From: Humulus lupulus
Lineage: Eukaryota; Streptophyta; Magnoliopsida; Rosales; Cannabaceae
Assembly: GCF_963169125.1 (NCBI RefSeq)
Contig: NC_084793.1
Coordinates: 43,457,578 to 43,521,577 of the forward strand
DNA length: 64,000 nt
Reading direction: 5' to 3'
In this document: positions 1 to 10,653 of the stretch, piece by piece
How positions within the stretch are numbered: the stretch's first letter is position 1
Layout of the letters: every line of letters begins with the position of its first letter
Translations under genes and position numbers: made by a program
Notes under the pieces: generated by a model
What the model was told of the DNA's origin: nothing
The model's input: only the letters and a program-made list of their open reading frames with translations
Database searches by the model: none

Positions 1-232
1 AAAAATATGTCACCGACATGCATACAAATATACAATTACGCCCTCAATGGGCCAAATTACCAAAACACCCCTGTAATAAAATGTGGACCCACATGCATGC
101 ATATAACATCATATTATAATATAACTCACATAAACATGCATATTATCATTTAATGGCATAATTAAACAGTTATAGCCCTCCTGGCCTACTAATCCAGCCA
201 TTAAATCGCATTAGAGAATCCGGGGCCTTACA
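1..232 (-). mobile_element. LTR end fragment, cut by window edge
   Basis: The last bases before 232 read AATCCGGGGCCTTACA on the plus strand, that is TGTAAGGCCCCGGATT on the minus strand, a typical plant Ty3/gypsy LTR terminus. The end of the solo LTR at 61160 is similar (GAAAATCCGGGTCGTTACA). Inside are repeated ATGCATGCATATAA-type stretches. The other end lies outside the window, so orientation, length and target-site duplication cannot be fixed. It could be a separate LTR nested in the Athila-like element that follows; its sequence does not resemble the proposed LTR at 4062-5600. Confidence 0.5.
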
Positions 233-1536
233 CATTTATTTCACTTGATCATTTTTTTTTTCAAACTCAACTCCCCCAAACTTGTTTTTGTGAAAGCATA
301 ACAAGAGTGTAGCTTGAATTTTCAAACTTCTATTAGTTTGCTTTTTTTTTTCCTTTCAATTCTCAACCTTTTTACTCTTAATTACAATACACCAAATTAC
401 AAAACTAATCACATCCCATTACAATTCATTCCCCAATATTTATCCATATGCTCATAGTAATTTGGTAAAGGAATGAAAACTAACAAAATATCTATTTGGC
501 TCACAATTGGTGTCAAACAACAAAGAGGATAATTTTAGGCTCAACAAGGGTAACAATGGAAATTTACTTTTGGGTTGGCTTGAAAGGCTCAAACGTTCCA
601 AGAAATTGCCTAAATCACTTTCCTAAGCATATTTCATCTAGGATTTCATCTCAAATGATAAACAAGAAAGTTCTAGATTCATTCATTCATCAAACCACAA
701 ACCAATTTTTTAACAATGCATACATTCAAATTCAAATTGCAAAGAATTTTTCAATCATGGCTAAACATTCAATTTTTTTTTTATGGATCGACAAAAAACT
801 ACCAATGCAGTCTAACCAAGCACACGAATTCAATTGATCAAAATTTCAAAAATTTGCACAACATTTCTTACATATCATAGGCTAGGATTGACAACTTGAT
901 TCACACAAATACAACACAACATTTAACTAAGATAAAACTCAAACAACAACAAACACAAACTAACAACACAACACAAACACACAAAATATCAAGACTCCTC
1001 CCCCAAACTTGATTGACGTATTGTCCCCAATGTGATATAAAAAGAAAAGGAGAGAAAACTTACCAACGGTCTAGCTAAACATCATTAAAATGGAGGTGAC
1101 GAAGGTGGTGATTGGAAAGTTCAGTTTGTCCCAGGCACTGCAGCTCAAAATAAAGATTTTTTTTCTTTTTTCTTCTTATTTTTCATGTATTTCACGATTC
1201 AAAAATTACAAACTAAACTAAAAATTATTGAAAATAAAATCTAAGCCTAATAACAAAAATTAAAAAGAGTTTAAAAGAAAATAAAAATTACAAGCTCATA
1301 AAAACTTGAATTAAAAATAACATTGGGTTGCCTCCCAAAAGCGCTTTATTTAACGTCTCCACCTGGACACTCACTTCCTTCATTAAACTTTAACTCGGGT
1401 CAAGACCACCCCGCTCATCCTTTAGAGCCATAGTATCATGAGTTGGCCCTTGCTTCTTGTGATTAGAAATTGGTGGTACTTTTTCCCGCTCATATAACAT
1501 TCTAATTCTTTCACTAAAGTACTTTTTTAATTGGTT
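233..1536 (-). mobile_element. 3' non-coding part of decayed Athila/Tat-like retrotransposon
   Basis: Read on the minus strand this stretch has the signatures I know from Athila-group elements downstream of integrase: the end of pol followed by GGGAGGCAACCCAATG (complement near 1324-1340), then CATTGGGGACAATACG and CAAGTTTGGGGGAGG (complement near 996-1033), and a second AAGTTTGGGGGAG near 270-283. No reading frame longer than about 110 codons looks genuine. Only about 180 bp separate the protease remains (ending at 1537) from the end-of-pol signature, so reverse transcriptase, RNase H and nearly all of integrase are missing. Confidence 0.55.
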
Positions 1537-3819
1537 TCACCCCTTCCTCATTCTGGTTTTCACTATGGAGCTTGTCTTAGAGCCTTCCAACTTGTTCTCT
1601 CCTTGGTTCACCACTTCAACTCTACACCACGTTGGAATTTTTATTGTTGCAAAAACTTTAAATATAACTTCCTCTTTTTGCACTCGCAACTTTAATTCAC
1701 CTTTTTGTACATCAATTAACGCCCTACCAATCGCTAAGAATGGCCTTCCAAATATTATTTGAATATTTTCATCTTCCTCCATATCTAAAATAATAAAGTC
1801 CACAGGAAAAATGAATTTACCCACTTTTACCAATACATCCTCAATAACTCCATGAGGATGATTAACTGTTCTATCTGCCATTTGCAAAGACACTGTAGTT
1901 GGCCGAGCTTCTCCCAAATTCAGCTTCTGAAAGATTAATAGAGGCATCAAATTCACACTAGCCCCTAAATCACATAATGACTTTGTTTATACTAAACTCC
2001 TTATAGAACATGGGATATTGAAACTACCAGGATCTTTAAGCTTTGGAGGTAGTTTCTTCTGTAGTATTGCGCTTCACTCTTCAGTTAATGCAACTGTCTC
2101 ATAATCCTCTAGCTTCTTTTTCTTTGAAAAAATTTCCTTCATGAACTTCACATAGCTGGGCATCTGCTCTAATGCTTCTGTGAACAGTATATTAATATGT
2201 AGCTTCTTGAACACCTCTAAAAACTTTGCAAAATGTATATCCAAATTATGCTTACGAAGCCTTTGTGGATATGGAATTCTAACATGATGCTCAATACTTA
2301 CAGGTGGCACCTCCTCTTCCTTCCTAAGGTCTTCAGTAACATTTTCTTCATTAGACTTCTCTTTCTTTAGAAAATCTGCAGTAACCTCCTCTTGTGCTGG
2401 ACTAGTGACATATCGATGCTCTATCTTCTTGCCCTTGTTTTCTATTGTAGGCCCCTCATACTTAGTCCCACTCCTCAAGGATATTGCATTACACTGCTCT
2501 TTAGGATTAACTTCTGTAGTGCTAGGAAAATTTCCTTGAGCTCTATTCGACATTAAAGTAGCCAACTGCCCTATTTGAGTCTCCAAACTCCTTATGGACG
2601 CGCTGGTTTCAGTCATGAATTGGTTAAGTACATCAGGTTGAGGTTCAGCTGGTTTCATTGGCATTTGTTGTGGTCTATTTTGTGGTTGATAATATCCAGG
2701 TGGAGGGTATTGTTGTGAATGTTGCTGTGGATATGGTGGTCTATTTTGATGTGGTTGATATTGTGGCTGAGGTGAAGGATAAGGTTGTAGAGTATTTTGA
2801 TTATTAGACTAGGAAAAATTAGGATGATTCTTCCTAGCTGGGGTGTAGGTCATAAAATTGGGATTATTGGGATGTCTCGGCTAATTCCCTATAGCTTGTA
2901 CTTCTTCCATGGGCATGTTATTCATATCTAGAGCAGGGCATTGGTTGGGTAAATGGATTGTTCCACACAATTCACATAAGTTTTGAACTTGCATAGCTTG
3001 AGATGGGAGTGTAGTCTTTTGTAGTTGCTTTGTCAAAGCTGCTACTTGAGCTGTAAGCATTGATATAGTGTCCAATTCTATCATTCTAGCCACCTTCTTT
3101 GGTTGTCCCCTTTTAGTTGGCCATTGGTAATTATTCATTGACATCTCCTCTAATAGCTCATATGCCTCATTAGCACTCTTACTCATAAAAGCACCTCCTG
3201 TCGCAACATCTATAATCGTCCTAGTTGTTCCATTCAACCCATTGTAAAAATTATGCACCAACATCCACTTTTCTATTCCATGGTGTGGACACTTCCTTAA
3301 CAACTCCTTAAAGCGCTCCCAAGAATCATATAGTGACTCTCATTCCATCTGATAAAATTTATTAATCTCTCCCCTTAACTTAGCAACCTTCGCTGGAGGA
3401 AAGAACTTGGCAAGGAACATCTGAGCTAACTCCTCCCATGTAGTGATAGAATTCGCTTTCAAGGATATTAGCCAACTCTTCGCCCTATCCCTTAGTGAAA
3501 ATGGTAATAGCCTTAATCTTATAGCATCATCACTCACCCCATTCATCTTGAACGTAGAACATAACTCTAGAAAATTAGCTATGTGTAAATTGGGGTCCTC
3601 CGTTGGCATACCTCCAAACTGAACAGTTGTTTGGACCATTTGGAGAATTGCTGGATTAATCTCAAAATTGTTTGCAGCAATGGTTGGAGGTCTAATGCAT
3701 GAATGCACTCATGTAATAGTAGGAAGTACATAATCTCTCAATGTTCTTGGTCCTTGCTCCCTTGGAACATCTGCAGCCCCTTGACTATTATTAGCAACAT
3801 TTCCCAAATTATTAGCCAT
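1537..3819 (-). pseudogene. Athila/Tat-like Ty3/gypsy gag-protease, broken by in-frame stops
   Basis: One minus-strand frame runs from an ATG at 3817-3819 (MANNLGN) to 1537. It shows a retrotransposon gag capsid region (around 3660-3140, with DRAKSWL and [15 protein letters not shown]), a zinc knuckle C-x2-C-x3-H-x4-C (CELCGTIHLPNQC, near 2935-2975), a Pro/Gln-rich linker (2640-2830) and an aspartic-protease segment whose active site reads DLGASVNLMP, followed by ADRTV and IIFGRPFLA. Gag would package element RNA and the protease would cut the polyprotein. The frame is interrupted by stops at 3709-3711, 3340-3342, 2881-2883, 2809-2811, 2074-2076 and 1987-1989, yet no frameshift is needed, so decay was by point mutation. 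Reverse transcriptase and integrase are absent. The identification is good; the exact lineage within Athila/Tat is inferred from the protease motif and the primer-binding site. Confidence 0.85.
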
Positions 3820-4037
3820 GGTAAACTCCAATCTCCTCTTTGTTTTCCTGTTCTGTCTACACGTTCTTTCAATTTCCAGATCGATTCGTATAATCTCCTT
3901 GTGTCTATTGCTTCGCATATACCAACAAGTCCTGAAACACAATAGAACCTTGATCCAAATAAATGTTAACAGAAATAAAATAAAATAAAATAACCAAATT
4001 AGAACAAATAACAATTACTGTGATATTGGAATATAAG

Positions 4038-4055
4038 TCCCTGGCAACGGTGCCA
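4038..4055 (-). other. Retrotransposon primer-binding site, tRNA-Asp type
   Basis: The minus strand reads TGGCACCGTTGCCAGGGA, two substitutions from the TGGCGCCGTTGCCGGGGA that I know as the Athila-group primer-binding site complementary to tRNA-Asp. It lies between the proposed LTR end at 4062 and the gag start at 3819, in the expected order for a minus-strand element. Confidence 0.75.
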
Positions 4056-4061
4056 AAAACT

Positions 4062-5600
4062 TGATCGTGAAAATATGATACGCAAGTATACGTAGTCGTG
4101 TCAAGTAGTAAATTCTGGAAGAGCGGATATCATCTCACAGAGACTATCTTCCAATTATCACTAATTGATTTTCAAATTCTATTTGGTGAATTAAAATTTA
4201 AGCGAATAATTAAAGGTAAAAGAAATACTATAAACTATGAACAAAAATTAAAGAATTGGAAACAAAACAATGAATCACTTAATTAAATATCAATAATAAA
4301 AGCCTAGGAATAAATTTCATTAACTGTTCATTCTATTCATTTTAATAATAAATTCTAAATCTCTTCTTTCTATTATAATAGCAAGTTAATATAATCGATT
4401 CCTATTCTTTATCAATATATAAGATCTCAATCTATATGCAGGTTTTCTACATTTCTGTAATAAACTTGAACATATAAAAGGCATTAAACATAGAAACATA
4501 ATTACTACACAAGTCATACAGGTACTATCGTCCAATATGCAACATATGTCTATACAATGATAGCATATTCAATTCTCATCTTTCAAATTTTGAATCAAAA
4601 CCATTAAATCAAGTAAATAGTGATCAAGTATTTACTAGCATTAAACAAACATCGAATAGATTAGAATAGAAAAGAAGTATTAATAGAAAATCATAATAAA
4701 ATTAAATATAAATCCCAACGACTATATTAATTCCTAGATAAAAGAAATTAATTCATAAATAACATGATGGAAATAAACTACAAATAATTGTTCATAAAAT
4801 CAACCTAAAGAATTCAGATGAAAACAGAAAACTAATTATAGCAGTCTCTTCTAATCTAGGGTTTTTAAAAACTGAGACTCACTGCCAAAATCGCAGAATA
4901 ATGTTCCTTAAATAGTCTTCCAAGATTCCCAAGTGAATAGACCATTTTGCCCTTCAAAAAGTGGTTTAAAATCTGCAAAACGCGTATACAGCATTGTAGC
5001 GCTAAAGTCAGAGCCAAAACGCCTGAAATTTTGTTCACTAGCGCTGTAGCACCCTTTATATAGCGTTGGGGCGTTGCCTTTCAGTTCTTGATAGTGTTGG
5101 GGTGCTATCTTTGTAGTGCTGGGGCGCTACTTCCAGAATAGAACGGAAACTCGTTTCGAACAGCCTGTAGCATCAACTCATCGTATTTTGATAATAACTC
5201 CTTAGATATAACTCTGAATTGAATGATTCAAAAAGATATAGAAATCTAAGAGAAATATCTACAACTTCTATTTCTAGAAGTATTTCTAGAAAGTGAATAA
5301 ATCATGATCAAAATGCGGCTTGAAGTCTCAGATTTGTGTTATAAAGCATAAACGACGTGTGTTGAGCATCTTCAATGTAGTATTTTCCACACATAATGTC
5401 TTGAAACTCCACAATCAACACGAAATCCATCTTATTTATCATATTTAACATGTTTCTTCTCATTTCACTCCATATTATGTACTTGACCATTAAAACCTGA
5501 AACAAGAAGAAAACAAGCATAAATCTGCGCTAAACAATCCTAAATAACTAAAAACATAACATAAAACAATCTCTAAAACAAACCTAAAATGAACCTAACA
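4062..5600 (-). mobile_element. Proposed 5' LTR of the Athila/Tat-like element
   Basis: Read on the minus strand the segment begins TGTTAGGTTCATTTTAGG at 5600 and ends TCACGATCA at 4062, six bases before the primer-binding site, giving the usual TG..CA borders and about 1.54 kb. The 3' end is AT-rich; near 4985-5160 there are GCGCTA/GGGGCGCTA motifs of the kind often seen in such LTRs. No long reading frame is convincing. The inner border is well placed by the primer-binding site; the outer border is inferred from TG and from the abrupt start of the CACTA repeats at 5601. No second LTR copy is visible, so identity between LTRs cannot be used. Confidence 0.55.
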
Positions 5601-6061
5601 CGATGACATGTCGTCGCCATAGGGTGCACGCTGAACACGAAAATCTAAGTTTTTGTGACACTACGGCGACGACATGGCATTGCTGAAGGCATATAAACCC
5701 ACACACTCTTCAGCGACAACATATCGTCGTTGTAGATGGGGCAGTCGATGGACCTACAGCGACCACATGTCGTCGCGATAGGAGTTTTTGAAATTCAAAT
5801 TTTCAAATTTTGCAACTACCAACAACGACGACATGTCGTCGCAATATCCCAGTCCAACCCAAAAAAGGATTCCCTTCTGCGACCGACATGTCGTCGCTGT
5901 AGTAAAACACTACTGTGACGACTGGGTTTTGTCATCGCTGTAGATTGCTACATATACGGACCTACAACGATGCTATTTTGGCGATGACATGTCGTCGCTG
6001 TAGACTTCTTGATCTACAGCGACGACAAAAGTCGTCGCTTTAGAGTCTTTTTCTTGTAGTG
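5601..6061 (-). mobile_element. CACTA transposon end fragment with CGACGACATGTCGTCG subterminal repeats
   Basis: The right border is TTTTTCTTGTAGTG at 6048-6061, the inverse of CACTACAAGAAAAA, the plant CACTA (En/Spm) terminus. Inside are about nine variants of the palindrome GCGACGACATGTCGTCGC followed by TGTAG, in both orientations, which are typical subterminal transposase-binding repeats. No matching CACTA start exists on the left within the window, and the repeats stop exactly where the proposed LTR begins. This is one end of a CACTA element of a different subfamily from the two complete ones downstream. Confidence 0.75.
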
Positions 6062-6316
6062 ACAATTATCTCACAAAACCATCATTGGTTGCAGCTACTT
6101 TTTTGAGGAGGGCTTGATTGTATTGCAAATACTTATAGTTGATTAATAGGATCAATTGATTTTGTTGGTCTTCTATCCTATTAAAATTGTTCGATAAATT
6201 TTGCCATGTTTAACCTTGTGGTATTGGTATAGAGCATTGCTATAGGGCATTCATAGTACGCAACACCATCTTACATTCATTGGTGTCCTACTTATTTTAT
6301 TTGATAAATGAATGAA
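6062..6316. other. Non-coding spacer
   Basis: AT-rich sequence with no convincing reading frame, RNA gene or repeat. Confidence 0.5.
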
Positions 6317-6470
6317 TAATGATATGTGCACTCAAAATATGCACGTAAACATTACACACAGTGACATGATAATTTAGGCTAACCAATCACATTTATCAAA
6401 ATGGAGACTGACTATTTAAAAAAAATAGTGTCACGTAATTGTGTGTAATATTTGGGTGTACATATCATTA
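6317..6470. mobile_element. Short inverted-repeat element (MITE-like)
   Basis: The left end TAATGATATGTGCACTCAAA is mirrored by the right end TTTGGGTGTACATATCATTA. The inverted similarity continues inward (ATTACACACAGTGACATG on the left against GTGTCACGTAATTGTGTGTAAT on the right). The 154-bp unit can fold into one hairpin and has no coding capacity. No clear target-site duplication was seen, so the superfamily is unknown. Confidence 0.6.
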
Positions 6471-8260
6471 CTCTAAATTAAAATATGTGGAACCTGATAA
6501 TAAATTATACCAATAACAGTATGTCATGTCAAGTGGTGTTGGGCACTACTAGTTTTCGTTAGCAATGCTCATTGGTATATGATGGTGTGATAATTACTCT
6601 TTTGGGTTAATACATTGAAAATAAATTTATTGCACTCATCAATTCAATTTGATATATGTATTTTTCATGTTCGTCGCTCACTTTAAATTGAGCTGCTTAA
6701 TTATCTTATTATAACTGTCCTATATTTTTCATGTACCTCAAAGTTCAATCTTAGCTACAAAGTTCATCGTACAAAGTTCAAAATTTCAGCCTAAAATAAC
6801 AATCATTTAAAAGAAGATAGAAGTTCGAAACAAAAAAGATAATAAAATGAAGATTGACTCACACGTCAGTAATCTTAATCAATGGTAAGCAATCTAGTAA
6901 TGGTGTAAGTACCAGCCTCGATCACAATAATGACATTGATCATTTTAACAGTTAGTCTATTAACATCCTCATTCTCTCTTTCATCCTCTAAACCTTATTA
7001 CCCAAATCTCTAAAATTTTGTAGCTCCTTCAAACGAAAACCTCCATTCATTCCCTCAAAACTCGTTGACTTGACTCGCTAAATTGCTCTTCAAATCTGCA
7101 ATTTTGTCACCGATGAGACTAAAGAGTTGTCGATGAAGGCCAATGAGTTGTTGACATAGATCAACGAGTCACTAACAATGTCTTTGACCAGTTCTCCATT
7201 CATGAGATCTACTTCATCTTCTTCAAAAGAGTTTTGAAATGAATAGTTTAATTGGATGTTTATGAAATTAAAATGAAGATTTTGGGAGTTACATGAGGTG
7301 TTAGAACCGTTCAAGATGGAAAAAAGAAGTTGGAGTTGGTTGTTAGCGTCCTTGTCTGCGGCCAGGGATAATCAGTGGCTGCTGCCACATGCAATTTCAG
7401 CATCAAAAATTTAGTTTTTCCAAAACGTTCCAAATCATTTTCCACATGATTTTGTAACTTACATACACCTAATTTGAGTTAAAAACACGTCTCCAACAAC
7501 CATATTACATAATGACTCTATGAAATTCAAACGCAAATGTGTAACTCTCAATCTGCACATTATTGGCTAATATTTGGGAGTTACAAATTTGTAACTGATT
7601 TTGTAATTCCAAAATATGTTACATTTGGGCACACACATGTGTCCAATTTTGTAACTTTCAAAAATATGTTACAAGGTGTGACAAATCACATTTGTGCGAA
7701 AAATCACATTTTGTCACATTATTTAATCTATCGTTAGATTATATGAAATAATATAACAAGAAAGGCAGAGTGTAAGCTACTGTGGAGAGTAAGCAATCAG
7801 TAGCAAAGTGAAGGAGGTCAAGAATGGGCCTGAGAAAGAGTAAAGGGAGTTTTTTTTCTTCATATTTATGGGATTTTTAAGGTTGTTTTACAAAAATATG
7901 GATTTTTTTTTATAGTTTTTTGATTTGAAAGTTCATAATTATGGGATTTTCTTTCCCATAAATTTTAAAAAAATATACAATTATGCCACATTTTTTTTTT
8001 ATCATAGTTATGTTTTCTTTGATTTTGAAGGTAATTTTTTTAATTTTTAATTTTTAATTTTTTCTTCATTTTTTAATTTTTTTCCTTATTTTTTCATCCA
8101 TTTTTTCCTTTTTCTGTCTTTTTTTCATTTTTTTTCTACCAAACCTTCATCCTTTTTTTTGTCTCCATTTTCTCATTCTTCTTCTTCTTCTTCTTCTTTT
8201 TCATTTTGATTCATTCATCTATTTTTTTCTTTCATTTTCTTTTTACTGTAACATTTATAG
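6471..8260. other. Non-coding AT-rich region
   Basis: No supported gene. Near 7560-7720 the motif TTGTAACT / TATGTTACA recurs several times on both strands, perhaps a remnant of another inverted-repeat element. From about 7850 to 8250 the sequence is T-rich low complexity, with a CTT run near 8178-8198. A 74-codon open stretch on the minus strand at 7090-7314 has no recognisable domain and I do not regard it as a gene. Confidence 0.5.
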
Positions 8261-8765
8261 GAACATCCAAATTTGGAAACAAAAATAATAAAAATATGAA
8301 AACGTGAATGAGTAACCAGTTACCTTGATGGGAACATCCAAATCTGGATATATATATATATATATATTAAAACTTGAATAGATAACTAGTAACCTTGATA
8401 GGAACATCCAAATTCTGAAAGAAAAAAATAGATATGAAAACGTGAATGAGTAGCCAGTTACCTTGATGAGAACATTCAAATTTGAAGAAAAAAAATATGA
8501 TGAAAATGTAAATGGATAACCAGTTACCCTAGTGGGAACATCCAAATTTGGAAGAAAAAAAAATTAGATATGAAAACTTGAATGAGTAACTAGTAACCTT
8601 GATAGGAATATCCAAATTTGGAAAGAAAAAAATAGATATAAAAACATGAATGGGTAATCAGTTACCCTAATGTAAACATTCAAATTTGAAAAAAAAAATC
8701 TTATATGAAAACGTGAATGGATACCCGGTTACCCTGATGGTAACATCCAAATTTGAAAAAAAAAA
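8261..8765. repeat. Minisatellite, ~69-bp unit, about 7 copies
   Basis: Units begin GAACATCCAAATTTGG and run through ATGAAAACGTGAATGAG to GTAACCAGTTACCTTGATG. Starts are at about 8261, 8332, 8402, 8470, 8536, 8605, 8673 and 8741, a spacing of 66 to 71 bp. One unit contains a (TA)n insertion near 8349-8367. The minus strand stays open for 96 codons across several units, which is a by-product of the repeat. Confidence 0.85.
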
Positions 8766-8770
8766 TTATA

Positions 8771-9116
8771 CTTTTTTGGACCCTGTATTTTTTCTGATTA
8801 CCCGTTTGGACCCTATGTTTTAAAAAATTCATTTTTGGACCTTATATTTTGTAAAATTGTTCAAATAGACCCATAAACTCAATTTTAATGAAGACAAAAT
8901 TGAATATAAAAACACAATTTTTAAGCAGGATGATTTTATTTTTGTTCTGAAGTGTTAGTTTGGTGAATTATTTGTGATTTCAGTTGAGAAAACTTTGACC
9001 AAAATCGGGTTTATGGTTCTATTTGAACCATTTTACAAAATATAGGGTCCAAAAAGCAATTTGTCAAAATACAGGGTTCAAACAGGTAATGAAACAAAAC
9101 ACATGGTCTAAAAATG
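8771..9116. mobile_element. Fold-back element with ~100-bp terminal inverted repeats
   Basis: The left arm contains GTTTGGACCCTATGTTTT and TTTTTGGACCTTATATTTTG. The right arm contains the inverse: CAAAATATAGGGTCCAAAAA, then ATACAGGGTTCAAACAGGTA and ACACATGGTCTAAAAATG. The arms match with scattered differences over about 100 bp and flank about 140 bp of unrelated sequence. Flanks read TTATA and TATAA, not a clear duplication. It resembles non-autonomous fold-back or Mutator-type MITEs; there is no coding capacity. Confidence 0.7.
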
Positions 9117-9922
9117 TATAAACTAAAAAAAAATCATTTATAAAAATGTGACTGTTATTAGTTACTTAACCAAAACAAGGAAAAAATAGTCATGATCTTT
9201 AAAAAGAAATGTAAAAAAAAAAGGTAGAACAAAAAATTGATTTGATTTTTTTTATGTACAGTAAAAAAAATAAGTACAACAATAAATAATAAAATATTTT
9301 GATTTGAAGGGAAAGCGACTTAATAAGTAGCTTTCTCCAAAAAAAGTTCGACAAAGAGGGAGGAAAAATAAGACGTCAATGAGTAGAGAAGTTAAAGAAA
9401 TAAAAACTAAAAATAGTAAATTGAAAATGTATTTGTGATTTTAAATTGTAAAATTAAATTATGAAAAATAAACATTAAACAATATAAAAATAATAAAATA
9501 GATTAAGTTCCATTTTTAAAATACTAAGTCAATATTGTATAATGAAACTAATATAAAAATAATCAAATGAAAAATACGTATATGACTAAAATAATCTCTC
9601 GACTTAAATAAACTTAATTAAGAGTAAAACTACGACATAAACTAGTTTTCATACAAAAATATGAAAAATTAAATTCATAAAATTGATTTTTTTTTAAAAA
9701 AGCATAAAATAAATTTTTTTGAAAAAAAAGCCATATTTTTTACAACTTGTTAAAAAAATCCTTAAAAGATGTAATTTCCTCAAGAGTAATTGACGTTTTG
9801 ATTAAACACACCGTAAAACTAAAATAACACCATCCGAAATATATAAATGAATTTTTTTTATTATTATTAAACCGTGCAAACGTAATAATTTTAGATGGTC
9901 TAGTACAAAACAAAATTCCTAA
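9117..9922. other. Non-coding AT-rich spacer
   Basis: Very AT-rich, many poly-A and poly-T runs; no gene, RNA or repeat structure that I can support. Confidence 0.5.
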
Positions 9923-10653
9923 GGGGTCGTTTGGTATGCAGGAATCTGGACAATGGAATGAGAATCTGAACACTTTCCCATATTTGGTACTGGGTTTGAG
10001 TTTTTCTAACCTGAAAATCTATACTCTAGGGGTTTTAACTTGTCATGATTCTAGGTTCAAGTGAAACCCATCTAACAAGTGGTTTTCAGATACCCAGGAA
10101 TGTGAAACATTTCAAAATTATTATTGTTTTAAAAAAAAAATCTTAAACCAATAATTTTTTAGTTAATGACTTATTTTATTTTTGAAGCTTATAATATAAA
10201 ATCAAATATACATATATCAAACTATAAAATGATAAATAATATTTTTTTATTTAAAGAAATTGATTTGTAAAACCTTTGTATCATTACTTTAGTTTAAAAT
10301 AACAAATGAAATATTATTAAAAATAAAATAAGGGTATTTTTGTAATTTTAAAAATTATACTTGATTCTAGTATTCAATAGATGTATTTTTTTAATTCTTT
10401 TAAAAGATATTTTATGAGTAAAATTATTTATAAATTATTTTGATGAAATATATTATTATATTAATTTTATGAAAATATAAAAACTTAACAGATTTCTATG
10501 CACAACCAAACACAGAAAATGATATTGTCAGAAATCATACATAAGATTACAGTGCACAACCAAACACAATGATGTAAGTTTCTAGACTATCAAATTATTC
10601 TCTTCAACTTTCCTAGTAATATAAAAACTGTGAACTCCTCGTACCAAACGCCC
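9923..10653. mobile_element. Harbinger-type MITE, GGGGTCGTTTGGTA ends
   Basis: The left end GGGGTCGTTTGGTA matches the inverse of the right end GTACCAAACGCCC. This G-rich start followed by GTTTGGT is characteristic of PIF/Harbinger-related plant elements. The left end is preceded by TAA as expected, but the right flank (ATA) is not an exact copy. The 730-bp interior is AT-rich, with CACAACCAAACACA repeated near 10500 and 10555, and has no transposase. Confidence 0.55.

Noticed and set aside
3709..4014. Hydrophobic N-terminal extension of gag (MLFVLIWLFYF..)
   Set aside because: It lies in the leader between primer-binding site and gag; the ATG at 3819 (MANNLGN) is the usual type of gag start. 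The extension is AT-rich leader read in frame.
6048..6061. Complete small CACTA element at 5601-6061
   Set aside because: There is no CACTA start at the left; only one terminus is present.
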